Below are positions 1 through 6,397 of a stretch of DNA of 13,187 nt, in pieces. Under the pieces are notes generated by a model. That model was not told the origin of the DNA and did not search any database. It saw nothing but the letters and a program-made list of their open reading frames with translations. The position numbers and the translations under genes are program-made. This stretch comes from an uncultured bacterium (GTDB lineage: Bacteria > Planctomycetota > Phycisphaerae > Phycisphaerales > SM1A02): assembly GCA_903938205.1 (NCBI GenBank), contig CAJACJ010000542.1, positions 1 to 13,187 on the forward strand, written 5' to 3'. Within the stretch, counting starts at the first letter, position 1. Every line of letters begins with the position of its first letter.

Positions 1-1
1 G

Positions 2-82
2 CTTATGGCCATGATGAAGATTGAGAAACTTTTTCGCATCATCAAAACGCAAGCCGAGTTGCAACAGATCTGCTCCAAATAA
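2..82 (+). CDS. C-terminal tail of an unidentified protein (possibly STAS-domain), partial
   Basis: An open frame enters from the left edge and ends at a TAA at 80-82, leaving 26 residues. The tail contains KIEKLFRIIKTQAELQ, which looks like the last helix of STAS-domain anti-sigma-factor antagonists, where a 'LDKLFRIxxTxxEA' pattern is usual. This resemblance is short and could be chance. The gene converges on the minus-strand gene that ends at 140. Function cannot be fixed from this fragment. Confidence 0.35.
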   Translation, partial: LMAMMKIEKLFRIIKTQAELQQICSK

Positions 83-116
83 AAAGCTGTTGTGCAATCA
101 GCGGTGATTTCGCTTG

Positions 117-130
117 CGCGCCTATGCGCG
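117..130. terminator. Weak hairpin between convergent genes
   Basis: A 5-bp G+C stem (CGCGC 117-121 with GCGCG 126-130, loop CTAT) sits in the 57-bp gap between two convergent genes. On the plus strand it is followed within a few bases by a T-rich stretch (attttatttt). It may end transcription of the plus-strand gene that stops at 82. The stem is short and the T-run is interrupted, so the call is tentative. Confidence 0.25.
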
Positions 131-139
131 GGTGAAATT

Positions 140-772
140 TTATTTTCTAAATTCTAAATCTTTCGGGGATCGCGGTTGATCGCTTTGCAAATCGCTTGGC
201 GGAACCACGCGCGTGGGCGCGGTGTACGCCACAACATCCGCCTTGCGCACATCTTCATTGCGCAAAAAACGCACGGAGCTAGACACCAGCGCAATGGTGA
301 ACACATTGTCAGTTCGGTGCGCCTTTCGAATCGCCGAAGCAACATCGTGTAGGGGGTCAGTTCCCATGTAGTGAATCACAACGCGGCGACTGTCTTTGCG
401 CGAATTATCTAATTCGGTCACAACCGTAGCCACGTCGCCAGTGGATTCAAAAAACGAACTCGGCGGAAACGCCGCCAAAACATCTTCAGTCAACGCGTCT
501 TGCATCCATACTCCACCGGGGCAAGATTGCTCGTGTGAAATCACAATCACATCGGCCCACGCGGTGAGATCAATCACGTCGCTCCACATCAGCACGCGCC
601 CATTGACCGCGTCAAACATGGCGAAGTCGCGCGGCGGAAATGGCGTGTCGGCAAGCCCTGTTGAATATTGCATTGGCGCGGCCCACGGCTTTGCCAACTG
701 CAGTGAGCCCGTGCAATTTATTTGCATCGCCAACACGATCACACCTAGTGCGCGCAACAGGCTTGCAAACAT
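140..772 (-). CDS. Exported protein with a reduced ChaN-like (DUF399) domain
   Basis: This is a 210-residue protein if started at the ATG at 770-772. That start puts a basic-to-hydrophobic signal (MFASLLRALGVIVLAMQINC) at the N-terminus, with Cys20 as a possible but non-canonical lipid site because Asn is at -1. The frame stays open upstream to an ATG at 950-952; the extra 60 residues look unlike a conserved domain, so I preferred the internal start, which has no clear ribosome binding site. Residues 52-95 (FDAVNGRVLMW, then WADVIVISHEQ and a Q at 91) and 131-184 (VVIHYMGTDPLHD to KADVVAYT) match the opening and closing segments of ChaN-type haem-binding domains. About 90 residues usually found between them are missing. 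The usual GExH motif reads SHEQ here, so metal or haem binding is probably lost. The family assignment is my reading of weak similarity; it could instead be an unrelated lipoprotein. Confidence 0.55.
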   Translation of the reverse strand: MFASLLRALGVIVLAMQINCTGSLQLAKPWAAPMQYSTGLADTPFPPRDFAMFDAVNGRVLMWSDVIDLTAWADVIVISHEQSCPGGVWMQDALTEDVLAAFPPSSFFESTGDVATVVTELDNSRKDSRRVVIHYMGTDPLHDVASAIRKAHRTDNVFTIALVSSSVRFLRNEDVRKADVVAYTAPTRVVPPSDLQSDQPRSPKDLEFRK

Positions 773-1015
773 GCGCTTACGCTTAGAAAATTCTTTGTCA
801 GATGCTCCTGCACAGGCGCTACATGCGTTGTAGGCGTGGTGGACGTCCAATAAAAAATACCGCGCATAATGTGCCGCGCCAAGAATTTTGTTTAGAAATG
901 ATGCCACGTGTGTACTGTGCGCCAGAACTTCACAAAGGTCAATCTCAATCACGGAATTTGTTCAAATCTTCAATCATTTAGTGGCGTCCATCTCAGTTGC
1001 AACTAGATTCCTAAT

Positions 1016-2863
1016 ATGAATATCAGTTTGCTGACGGTTGTTGTTTTGCTTGCTGTTGCGCCTCCTTCGGCCAAGCCGCAAACCACCAAGTCGGCATCCA
1101 CCTCCAATGTGGTCGTTGACAATGTGGCAACTGTTTCAGCACCAACCGAGGGCGTCTCAAATGTGACCGTTGCAGATGTTCTTGCTGCCGCACCCGCGGT
1201 CGTTCCCACAGACACGGTTCGCTTTGATGGCGATGTTGTGGCGCGAGTCAGCATTCGCAGCGCGCAAGATTTAATGTTGGTCAATCAACTCAGCGACGAC
1301 ATGTGGAGCCACCATGTTGGCATTGGCGGCGACGCAGACTTCCGCATGTCGCAAGCGGATCTTGGCACGTTGGACCGCGCGGGCATTCCATACCGAGTCA
1401 CGATTGCGGATTTGCAAAACAGAATCGACGCAGAGCAAACACGCTTGGCGCAACCCATGGAAGGCCTTGCGTGGTTCTCTGATTTCAAAAATCTGGCCGC
1501 GGTGAACGCGCGCCTTGATGAAATGGTGGCGGCGTTTCCAAATCTGGTCAGCATTGTCAACGCGGGAACTTCCATTCAAGGCCGTGTCATTCGCGGCATT
1601 CGTATTTCGCGTTACCCCGCGGGAACGGCATTGCCGGCCTTCATCTTCACTGGCACGATGCACGCGCGCGAGTGGGCCAGCACCATGACCACCATGTGGA
1701 TCGCCGATCAATTTGTGGAGAACAACACAATTGATCCGCGCATTGCCGCCGCCTTGGATTCCGCCGAGGTGTATATCTTTCCCGTGCAAAATCCCGATGG
1801 CTACGAATACACCTGGGCCACTGGTGGTAATCGTTTGTGGCGCAAGAATCGTCGGCTGATTAGCGGCACCACATACGGTGTTGACTTGAACCGAAATTGG
1901 GGCGTGGGTTGGGGCGGTTCCGGTTCTAGCGGCACAACGAGCAGTGACACATATCGGGGCGCGGCGGCGTTCAGCGAACCTGAAACTGTGGGCATGCGCG
2001 ACTTTGTCATTGCGCACCCCAACTTAGTTGGTCACATTGACTTTCATAGTTACGGCCAATTATGGCTGTGGCCATGGTCTTACACCACGACTGCGTCCCC
2101 AGATCAAACCGCGCTTGCGGCGGTTGGTAACCCAATGAAGACGGCCATTGCCGCTGTGAATGGCAAGAACTATACGGCTGGTCCAAGCGGTAGCACCTAC
2201 GGATTGACCGCTGGCTGCATTGATGATTGGACATACGGCAATCAAGGCCTCATGTCAGGCACCATTGAAGTGCGCGACACGGGCACCTATGGATTTGTCA
2301 TGCCAACCAGTGAAATTATTCCCAACGCCAAAGAAAATTTTGCCGCCGCCATAACCATGATTGAAAAATTGCTGGCCTCAAGTCCAATCACAATCACGCT
2401 TGCGCCTGGCAGCTTGGTTGCGGACAACACGGCTTCCACTGTTGAAGTGCAAACTGTCCCCGTGGTCAGCACGCTGATCACCAACGGCGTGCGTTTGAAA
2501 TGGAAACTTGACGGTGGCACAACTCAGAGCGCTGTCATGACCAGCATCGGCAGCAACAAATATCGCGCGTCGCTTCCCGCCATCAGTTGTGGTTCGCAAC
2601 TTTCCTGGTTTGTGGAGGCCGAGACCAAGTTCATCATTACGCACGCTCCGTTGAACAAGCCCACGTCGTTCAATATCACCGCCACAAATCCCTGCGGAAA
2701 TCCAGCAGATTTGGATGGCAGCGGAGTTGTTGACAACTCGGATTTAAGTTTAATGTTGCTTGATTTTGGACCCTGTGACGTCGTGACAAATTGTCCAGCT
2801 GATCTTGATCACAGCGGCGAAGTCGATCCAGGCGACGTGAGCTTAATGCTGCTTGAAATTTAA
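1016..2863 (+). CDS. Secreted zinc carboxypeptidase (M14) with C-terminal dockerin-like repeats
   Basis: This 615-residue secreted metallocarboxypeptidase would remove C-terminal residues from peptides outside the cytoplasm. Residues 1-20 form a hydrophobic signal segment ending near PPSA. Residues about 60-140 resemble the M14 activation propeptide. The catalytic domain spans about 145-450. It carries the zinc ligands H216 and E219 (MHAREW) and H344 (DFHSYG), the substrate-binding DLNRNW at 290-295, and the catalytic glutamate E418 in TIEVRDTGTYGF. All key residues are present. A beta-rich linker domain (about 455-560) follows. Residues 564-615 hold two copies of a calcium-binding-like DLDGSG.VD..D repeat as in type I dockerins, a planctomycete-style C-terminus probably used for surface attachment or assembly. 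The second copy stops right after LMLLEI, shorter than the first. The ATG at 1016 has no clear ribosome binding site. The gene is divergent from the 140-772 gene and convergent with efp, 39 bp apart. Confidence 0.93.
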   Translation: MNISLLTVVVLLAVAPPSAKPQTTKSASTSNVVVDNVATVSAPTEGVSNVTVADVLAAAPAVVPTDTVRFDGDVVARVSIRSAQDLMLVNQLSDDMWSHHVGIGGDADFRMSQADLGTLDRAGIPYRVTIADLQNRIDAEQTRLAQPMEGLAWFSDFKNLAAVNARLDEMVAAFPNLVSIVNAGTSIQGRVIRGIRISRYPAGTALPAFIFTGTMHAREWASTMTTMWIADQFVENNTIDPRIAAALDSAEVYIFPVQNPDGYEYTWATGGNRLWRKNRRLISGTTYGVDLNRNWGVGWGGSGSSGTTSSDTYRGAAAFSEPETVGMRDFVIAHPNLVGHIDFHSYGQLWLWPWSYTTTASPDQTALAAVGNPMKTAIAAVNGKNYTAGPSGSTYGLTAGCIDDWTYGNQGLMSGTIEVRDTGTYGFVMPTSEIIPNAKENFAAAITMIEKLLASSPITITLAPGSLVADNTASTVEVQTVPVVSTLITNGVRLKWKLDGGTTQSAVMTSIGSNKYRASLPAISCGSQLSWFVEAETKFIITHAPLNKPTSFNITATNPCGNPADLDGSGVVDNSDLSLMLLDFGPCDVVTNCPADLDHSGEVDPGDVSLMLLEI

Positions 2864-2902
2864 ACCCAGCATTGCACAACGCATTCAATACCCACGCCCA
2901 AC

Positions 2903-3457
2903 TTAGGCGCGGCTTTGATACGAGCCATCTTCAGTTGAAATGCGCAGCTTCTCGCCAATGCCAATGAACGGCGGAACGCGCGTCTTCAAGCCAGTTTCCA
3001 TTTCGGCTTCCTTCAACTGATTTGTTGCGGTTGCACCCTTGATGCCAGGCGCGGTGTCCTTGACGACAAGTTCAACCATGTTTGGCAATTCAATCGCGAT
3101 CGGATTGCCATCGCACCAATTCACAACCACATTGGTGTTGGGAAGCATGTACAAAGGCATGTCGCCCACAAAGTCTTGCGTCATTTCCGCTTGCTCAAAA
3201 TTTTCATTGTCCATGAACACAAACTTCGGTCCGTCTTTGTAAAGATATTCCATGGGTCGACGATCGAGCTCCACTTGCTCAACTTCCTCACCGCTGCGAA
3301 GGCGCTTGTCAATAATTGAACCCGCTTTCAGGTCGCGCATTTTCACTTGAACAAAGGCGCGCAAGTTGCCAGGGGTGACATGCGCGTAATGCATGATCAG
3401 GTACAGGCGGCCGTCCATTTTAATTGCAATACCGGGGCGTAATTCTGTGCTCTTCAT
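2903..3457 (-). CDS. efp: Elongation factor P with Asn at the modification site
   Basis: This 184-residue protein is full-length EF-P, which binds the ribosome between the P and E sites and relieves stalling at polyproline stretches. The KOW-like N-terminal domain, the OB domain II (residues about 68-128, with PMEYLYKDGPKFVFMDNENF) and the C-terminal OB domain ending GEKLRISTEDGSYQSR are all recognisable. The tip loop reads TPGNLRAF. Aligned with E. coli KPGKGQAF, the residue normally beta-lysylated (Lys34) or, in other lineages, rhamnosylated (Arg) is Asn31. EF-P here is therefore either unmodified or uses another chemistry; no epmA/epmB or earP is in the window. Start is the ATG at 3455-3457; no Shine-Dalgarno is evident. 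Upstream on the same strand lie a structured RNA and an intrinsic terminator (3600-3770), which may be its leader or a separate gene. Confidence 0.95.
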   Translation of the reverse strand: MKSTELRPGIAIKMDGRLYLIMHYAHVTPGNLRAFVQVKMRDLKAGSIIDKRLRSGEEVEQVELDRRPMEYLYKDGPKFVFMDNENFEQAEMTQDFVGDMPLYMLPNTNVVVNWCDGNPIAIELPNMVELVVKDTAPGIKGATATNQLKEAEMETGLKTRVPPFIGIGEKLRISTEDGSYQSRA

Positions 3458-3599
3458 GGGTGTATCCAGTCTGGCCAGTCGTATGGCGAATTGAGTAGAA
3501 AAGAAAGGCGAGTTTAGCGACTGGCGTCATGAAGGCAGGTGGATTGGCAGGCAAACCCAACAAATAAGGCAATTTCAGGCGCCAGAAAACTAAATCGAC
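3458..3599. other. efp upstream region, no gene seen
   Basis: This stretch of 142 bp between the terminator and the efp start codon has no credible ORF. The only structure I see is a spaced 6-bp inverted repeat, CTGGCG at 3521-3526 and CGCCAG at 3580-3585, which could form a loose stem in an efp leader. No convincing -10/-35 pair was found, so whether efp has a promoter here or is read from upstream is open. Confidence 0.4.
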
Positions 3600-3631
3600 A
3601 AAAAAATACCCCCGGATACTAGATCCGGGGG
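3600..3631 (-). terminator. Intrinsic terminator of the structured RNA / efp leader
   Basis: A perfect 9-bp G+C-rich stem (CCCCCGGAT, plus-strand arms 3609-3617 and 3623-3631, 5-nt loop) is followed on the minus strand by TA and seven Ts (3606-3600). There is no T-run on the plus-strand side, so it acts on minus-strand transcription. No protein gene ends just upstream of it on that strand, which is why it is assigned to the RNA at 3600-3770. Confidence 0.85.
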
Positions 3632-3770
3632 CGGAGGGAGGGAAAAGGGCAAATTAAGTGGCTGCTTTCGCAGCCGAAACACACGAAAATACTGGATTTC
3701 CAGCACCTTCGTCAGTTTATCTTTGAGATCCGTTTCCAAACCTCTCTGATAATTTAAACTAACCCCAATT
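3600..3770 (-). ncRNA. Candidate structured RNA ending in an intrinsic terminator (sRNA or efp leader)
   Basis: Read on the minus strand, this gap folds into consecutive helices. (A) TAGTTTA at 3755-3761 pairs with TAAACTG at 3713-3719 (7 bp, one U-G) and encloses a smaller GAGA/TCTC stem (3743-3746 with 3725-3728). (B) A 13-bp hairpin, 3700-3712 with 3683-3695, loop AAAT, directly abuts A and could stack on it. Three of its pairs are G-U, which are valid only in minus-strand RNA. (C) GGCTGC-GAAA-GCAGCC at 3660-3675 has a GNRA tetraloop. (D) The terminator at 3600-3631 follows. There is no ORF. I do not recognise a known class. It may be an independent small RNA or a transcription-attenuating leader of efp, whose ATG lies about 140 nt downstream. 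The 5' end is uncertain because no clear promoter was found. Confidence 0.55.
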
Positions 3771-3900
3771 TGTGAAGATGCAAATCAAGAAGTGAAAAAA
3801 AACAGAAAAAGGTAAATTTTTTAGAGGGTTCACAGATTGGAAGCCGAACACATTCGGTGCGGCCCTTGTGGAGTACATTTCGTATGATCGAGCAAGAAAC

Positions 3901-5037
3901 ATGAGTGTATTTACAATGAATTCAAGGGTTTTTTGGCGTAATTTCATAGTGATTGCTGCTTTCACAGCAGCACTTCAACCTGCAATTTACGCAGCTAAAT
4001 TTGATCCACCTCCTGAGACTGTGGCCCGAACTGGGCCCGTCATTATTGGACCTCCGCCGCTGACCATTGATCCACCTGCGCTGGATTTTGGTTTCATTGC
4101 GCCCGGGGAAGCAAAGACCGGCATATTTACGCTGAAGAACCCTACAAGCACGCCGCTGACCATTGTTGCTCTTCAACCAACATGTACATGCACTTCAACA
4201 ACCGATCTCGCAGGGAGGGTGATTGGACCCGGTCAATCTATTCAGTTTGACGCCAGTTTGGCCGCCGCAATGGCCACTGGTCCGCGCAAGTCCACGGTGA
4301 AAGTGATTGTTGAAGGCTTCAGCCAGCCCGTTGAGGTGGATGTTCGCGCTGAAGTTGTAGTTGCCTTGCGTGCCGTTCCGCCCGCTATCAATGTGTTGCC
4401 CAACGTGCCAGTGTCGGGGCGCGTGGTCATTGAAAGCGTTGATCGCAAACCCTTTCGCATTCTTTCAGTTGACAACAATGCGCCAACTTTTATTGGATTT
4501 GATCCCACGAAGGACGGGGTGAAAAACACCTATCTCTTGCGCTATGACTTGACGCAATATGTGCGTGATGCGTTGCCAGCGTGGTGCTTGATTCAAACGG
4601 ATCGAACGGATTCCCCTGTGTTGGCATTGAAAGTTCGAAATGAGAAAATGAATATTGTGCCAGTGGTTCGCATGAAGGAATACAACTTGAACCTGGGGGT
4701 GATTCCAGCAAACGGTTTCAAAGATTTTACTTTTGACATGGTGGATTGGACGGAACCAGTGCTCAGCGTGTCCAGTTTGTCGGATTTATTTTCTGTGCAA
4801 ATGTTGGCGCAAGAAAGATCGGGCAAAGACATTCAGGTTCGTTGTCGTGTGAGTCCAAAGCCGTACGCCACTGGACTTGTGCAATTCATGTTGGAGTTAA
4901 AGACCGGTGTGCAAAGCCAAAAGTTGTGGGCCTACGGCATAATTCAGCAACCCGCGGCTATGCAAGGGAAATCACAGGAAATTGCGCCAATTGTTCCATC
5001 TGCGGCGCCACCATTGGTTGCGCAACCGGGCAAGTAG
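3901..5037 (+). CDS. Exported DUF1573-domain protein
   Basis: Started at the ATG at 3901 the protein has 378 residues. The N-terminus (MNSRVFWRNFIVIAAFTAAL, then a PAIYA cleavage-like site near residue 31) is a signal peptide. An in-frame GTG at 3868 and an ATG at 3916 are alternative starts, and no site has a good ribosome binding site. Residues about 58-165 match DUF1573, an Ig/ASPM-like beta-sandwich found in periplasmic or surface proteins: LDFGFIAPGEAKTGIFTLKN, then a CTCT motif with Cys95 and Cys97, then IGPGQS. The second half (about 270-355) begins LNLGVIPANGFKDFTF and looks like a diverged related beta-domain. The tail is Pro/Ala/Gln rich. DUF1573 has no known enzymatic role, so the specific job is unknown. 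The gene stands alone, with a terminator right after it. Confidence 0.85.
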   Translation: MSVFTMNSRVFWRNFIVIAAFTAALQPAIYAAKFDPPPETVARTGPVIIGPPPLTIDPPALDFGFIAPGEAKTGIFTLKNPTSTPLTIVALQPTCTCTSTTDLAGRVIGPGQSIQFDASLAAAMATGPRKSTVKVIVEGFSQPVEVDVRAEVVVALRAVPPAINVLPNVPVSGRVVIESVDRKPFRILSVDNNAPTFIGFDPTKDGVKNTYLLRYDLTQYVRDALPAWCLIQTDRTDSPVLALKVRNEKMNIVPVVRMKEYNLNLGVIPANGFKDFTFDMVDWTEPVLSVSSLSDLFSVQMLAQERSGKDIQVRCRVSPKPYATGLVQFMLELKTGVQSQKLWAYGIIQQPAAMQGKSQEIAPIVPSAAPPLVAQPGK

Positions 5038-5054
5038 TTTTATTGTGGATTGCG

Positions 5055-5077
5055 TTCTCATGCTTTGAGAATTTTTT
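5055..5077 (+). terminator. Intrinsic terminator after the DUF1573 gene
   Basis: TTCTCA (5055-5060) pairs with TGAGAA (5066-5071) around a 5-nt loop and is followed by six Ts (5072-5077). It lies 18 bp after the DUF1573 stop codon. The stem is A/T-containing and only 6 bp, but position and U-run fit a terminator, so fabI downstream probably has its own promoter. Confidence 0.6.
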
Positions 5078-5124
5078 GAATCAGCGCATATTTTTTGCGG
5101 CGTGGTTACTCTCTCATTTGTGAG

Positions 5125-5154
5125 CATGATTCAAACTCACATGATTCAAACTCA
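5125..5154 (+). repeat. Perfect 15-bp tandem repeat just upstream of fabI
   Basis: CATGATTCAAACTCA occurs at 5125-5139 and again at 5140-5154, directly adjacent and identical. The second copy ends against the fabI ribosome binding site (AAAGGAA, about 5154-5160). A short stem (CTCA 5113-5116, TGAG 5121-5124) precedes the repeat. It lies in the fabI 5' region and could be a paired regulator site or a recent slippage duplication. Confidence 0.8.
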
Positions 5155-5165
5155 AAGGAACATCA

Positions 5166-5945
5166 ATGGGAATACTTGAAGGCAAACGTGGACTGATCGT
5201 TGGTATCGCAAATGATCGCTCAATAGCATCGGGCATCACTGAAAGTATTTTGGCCCAAGGTGGTCAATGTTTGTTCACGCACTTGCCTGGCGACAAAATG
5301 GAGCGACGCATTCGCATGTCGTTGGAAGAATTGGGCGTGAAAGATCCGTGGGTCATGCCAATGGATGCCGGCAGCGACGAGCAAATGGACCAGGTGTTTG
5401 CCAAAATTCAAAGTGAGTTTGGCCAGTTGGATTTTATGGTGCATTCCATTGCGTACGCCAACAAGGACTGGTTGAAAGTGGGCGCTTTCGCGGCGACTCC
5501 GCGCGAGGTATTCACGCAAGCCATGGATTTGTCGGCGTACACCTATCAAGCCATGGCGCACCGCGCGGCGCCCATGATGACCAATGGCGGATCCATGATT
5601 GCATTGAGTTATTACGGCGCGGAAAAAGCTGTGCCCGGCTACAACGTGATGGGCGTTGCAAAGGCGGCGCTTGAAGCCACAAATCGATATTTAGCCATGG
5701 AACTTGGCGAGAAAAACATTCGCTGCAATGTGATTTCGGCTGGTCCGGTCAAGACTCTCAGCGCAATGGCGGTGGGTGGGTTTGGGCAAATTCTTGAATG
5801 GGTGGAAAAGAAGGCGCCGCTGAAGCGCAATATCACCGCCAAAGATGTGGGTGACACCGCGGCATGGTTGTTGTCAGGCATGGCCAACGGCGTGACGGGT
5901 CAGACGCTGTACGTTGACAGTGGCTACTCCATCATGGGACTGTGA
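5166..5945 (+). CDS. fabI: Enoyl-[acyl-carrier-protein] reductase (NADH)
   Basis: FabI reduces the trans-2 double bond of enoyl-ACP, the last step of each fatty-acid elongation cycle in the cytoplasm. The 259-residue length is normal. The Rossmann nucleotide-binding motif of this divergent short-chain dehydrogenase is seen as GIANDRSIASGI (13-24). The active-site region has SYYGAEKAVPGYNVMGVAKAALEA, giving Tyr149, Tyr159 and Lys166, equivalent to E. coli Tyr146, Tyr156 and Lys163 (the Y-x6-K signature). The segment VHSIAYANKDWL corresponds to the triclosan-site loop, with Ala96 where E. coli has Gly93; Ala there is common in other FabI proteins. The ATG at 5166 has a good ribosome binding site (AAAGGA, about 6 nt upstream). 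It appears monocistronic and is convergent with the Flp pilin gene. Confidence 0.97.
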   Translation: MGILEGKRGLIVGIANDRSIASGITESILAQGGQCLFTHLPGDKMERRIRMSLEELGVKDPWVMPMDAGSDEQMDQVFAKIQSEFGQLDFMVHSIAYANKDWLKVGAFAATPREVFTQAMDLSAYTYQAMAHRAAPMMTNGGSMIALSYYGAEKAVPGYNVMGVAKAALEATNRYLAMELGEKNIRCNVISAGPVKTLSAMAVGGFGQILEWVEKKAPLKRNITAKDVGDTAAWLLSGMANGVTGQTLYVDSGYSIMGL

Positions 5946-5955
5946 GAGTTGATTG

Positions 5956-5971
5956 CCCGAAGCGTCGGGTT
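5956..5971 (+). terminator. Short hairpin after fabI
   Basis: CCCGA (5956-5960) and TCGGG (5965-5969) form a 5-bp stem with loop AGCG, 10 bp after the fabI stop. Only two Ts follow directly (TTAATA), so termination would be weak. The larger hairpin at 6001-6033 may also stop transcripts from this side. Confidence 0.3.
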
Positions 5972-5990
5972 AATACTGACATAACTGCGG

Positions 5991-6033
5991 TGTAAAAACA
6001 CATACGGCCCCGTCTTTTGGACGAGGCCGTATG
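5991..6033 (-). terminator. Intrinsic terminator of the Flp pilin gene
   Basis: A 14-bp stem (6001-6014 with 6020-6033, loop of 5) is followed on the minus strand by TGTTTTTACA. The single imperfect pair is C/A on the plus strand but a stable U-G on the minus strand, so the structure belongs to minus-strand RNA. It lies 20 bp after the flp stop codon and ends the pilus locus. Confidence 0.85.
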
Positions 6034-6053
6034 GAAACATTCACTTTTGTAAC

Positions 6054-6239
6054 TTACTCTTCGCCCGCGCCTTGTTCGCCCAAGATGGTGATCATATTGG
6101 CTTGCTTGGCTTGAAGTGTATCTCTTAAAAGTGACAAACCAGAAGCTGCACCACCGGCCATTACCACTGCGGTAATTCCGTACTCGGTTGCTGCTGTGCC
6201 ACGTTCATCTGCAATAAAATTTAGAATCCAATTTTTCAT
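6054..6239 (-). CDS. flp: Flp-type pilin (major fibre subunit of the Tad pilus)
   Basis: This 61-residue prepilin starts at the ATG at 6237-6239. That start has a clear ribosome binding site (AAAGGA, 6 nt upstream) and gives the typical 14-residue leader MKNWILNFIADERG. An in-frame ATG at 6276-6278 would add 13 residues and is less likely. The Flp processing site G|TAATEY follows, with Glu at +5 and Tyr at +6, then one hydrophobic segment (GITAVVMAGGAASGL). The mature pilin would have 47 residues and an acidic tail (GEQGAGEE). It would be cleaved by a prepilin peptidase not present in the window and polymerised by TadA/B/C encoded upstream. It is the last gene of the locus, about 160 bp after the TPR lipoprotein gene, and its terminator follows. 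Separate transcription would allow higher pilin output. Confidence 0.92.
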   Translation of the reverse strand: MKNWILNFIADERGTAATEYGITAVVMAGGAASGLSLLRDTLQAKQANMITILGEQGAGEE

Positions 6240-6306
6240 TTTCAGTCCTTTGTAAATTTTTAGTAAAAACAAATTCACCGCAACACATTGTTGTAGGTAA
6301 CACTTA

Positions 6307-6334
6307 TGTTTACATGATTTAAACCAGCAGTCAA
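6307..6334 (-). promoter_or_regulatory. Possible flp promoter
   Basis: On the minus strand TTGACT (plus 6329-6334) lies 16 bp before TAAACA (plus 6307-6312), about 67 bp upstream of the flp ATG. The -35 is close to consensus, the -10 is poor. It fits the separate position of flp in the locus. Confidence 0.35.
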
Positions 6335-6368
6335 GTAACTGTCTAATAAAGATCTACATTTTGTATTA

Positions 6369-6387
6369 AGACTTGAAATCAAAGTCT
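6369..6387 (-). terminator. Weak hairpin after the TPR lipoprotein gene
   Basis: AGACTT (6369-6374) and AAGTCT (6382-6387) form a 6-bp stem with a 7-nt loop, 10 bp after the stop of the gene ending at 6398. There is no real T-run on the minus-strand side, so it may only attenuate readthrough into flp or protect the mRNA end. Confidence 0.3.
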
Positions 6388-6397
6388 AATAATATGG

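Noticed and set aside
773..952. N-terminal extension of the minus-strand gene ending at 140 (start at 952)
   Set aside because: The extra 60 residues are rich in His, Tyr and Cys with no domain pattern, and they would bury the signal-peptide-like segment that begins at the ATG at 770-772. The long start is not excluded.
1271..2017. 248-residue open frame on the minus strand inside the carboxypeptidase gene
   Set aside because: It is antisense to the catalytic domain, whose motifs are intact, and it shows no domain features of its own.
3844..3857. Hairpin CCGAA-CACA-TTCGG as a terminator
   Set aside because: The stem is only 5 bp, there is no T-run on either side, and no gene ends nearby; at most it is a feature of the DUF1573 leader or the 5' side of the minus-strand RNA.
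3868..3900. GTG start 33 bp upstream for the DUF1573 protein
   Set aside because: The added residues place charged sequence (DRAR) before the signal peptide and there is no ribosome binding site; the ATG at 3901 gives a better signal peptide.
4746..5123. 125-residue plus-strand frame overlapping the end of the DUF1573 gene
   Set aside because: It is an out-of-frame shadow of the DUF1573 coding region, and its 3' end is formed by the terminator region.
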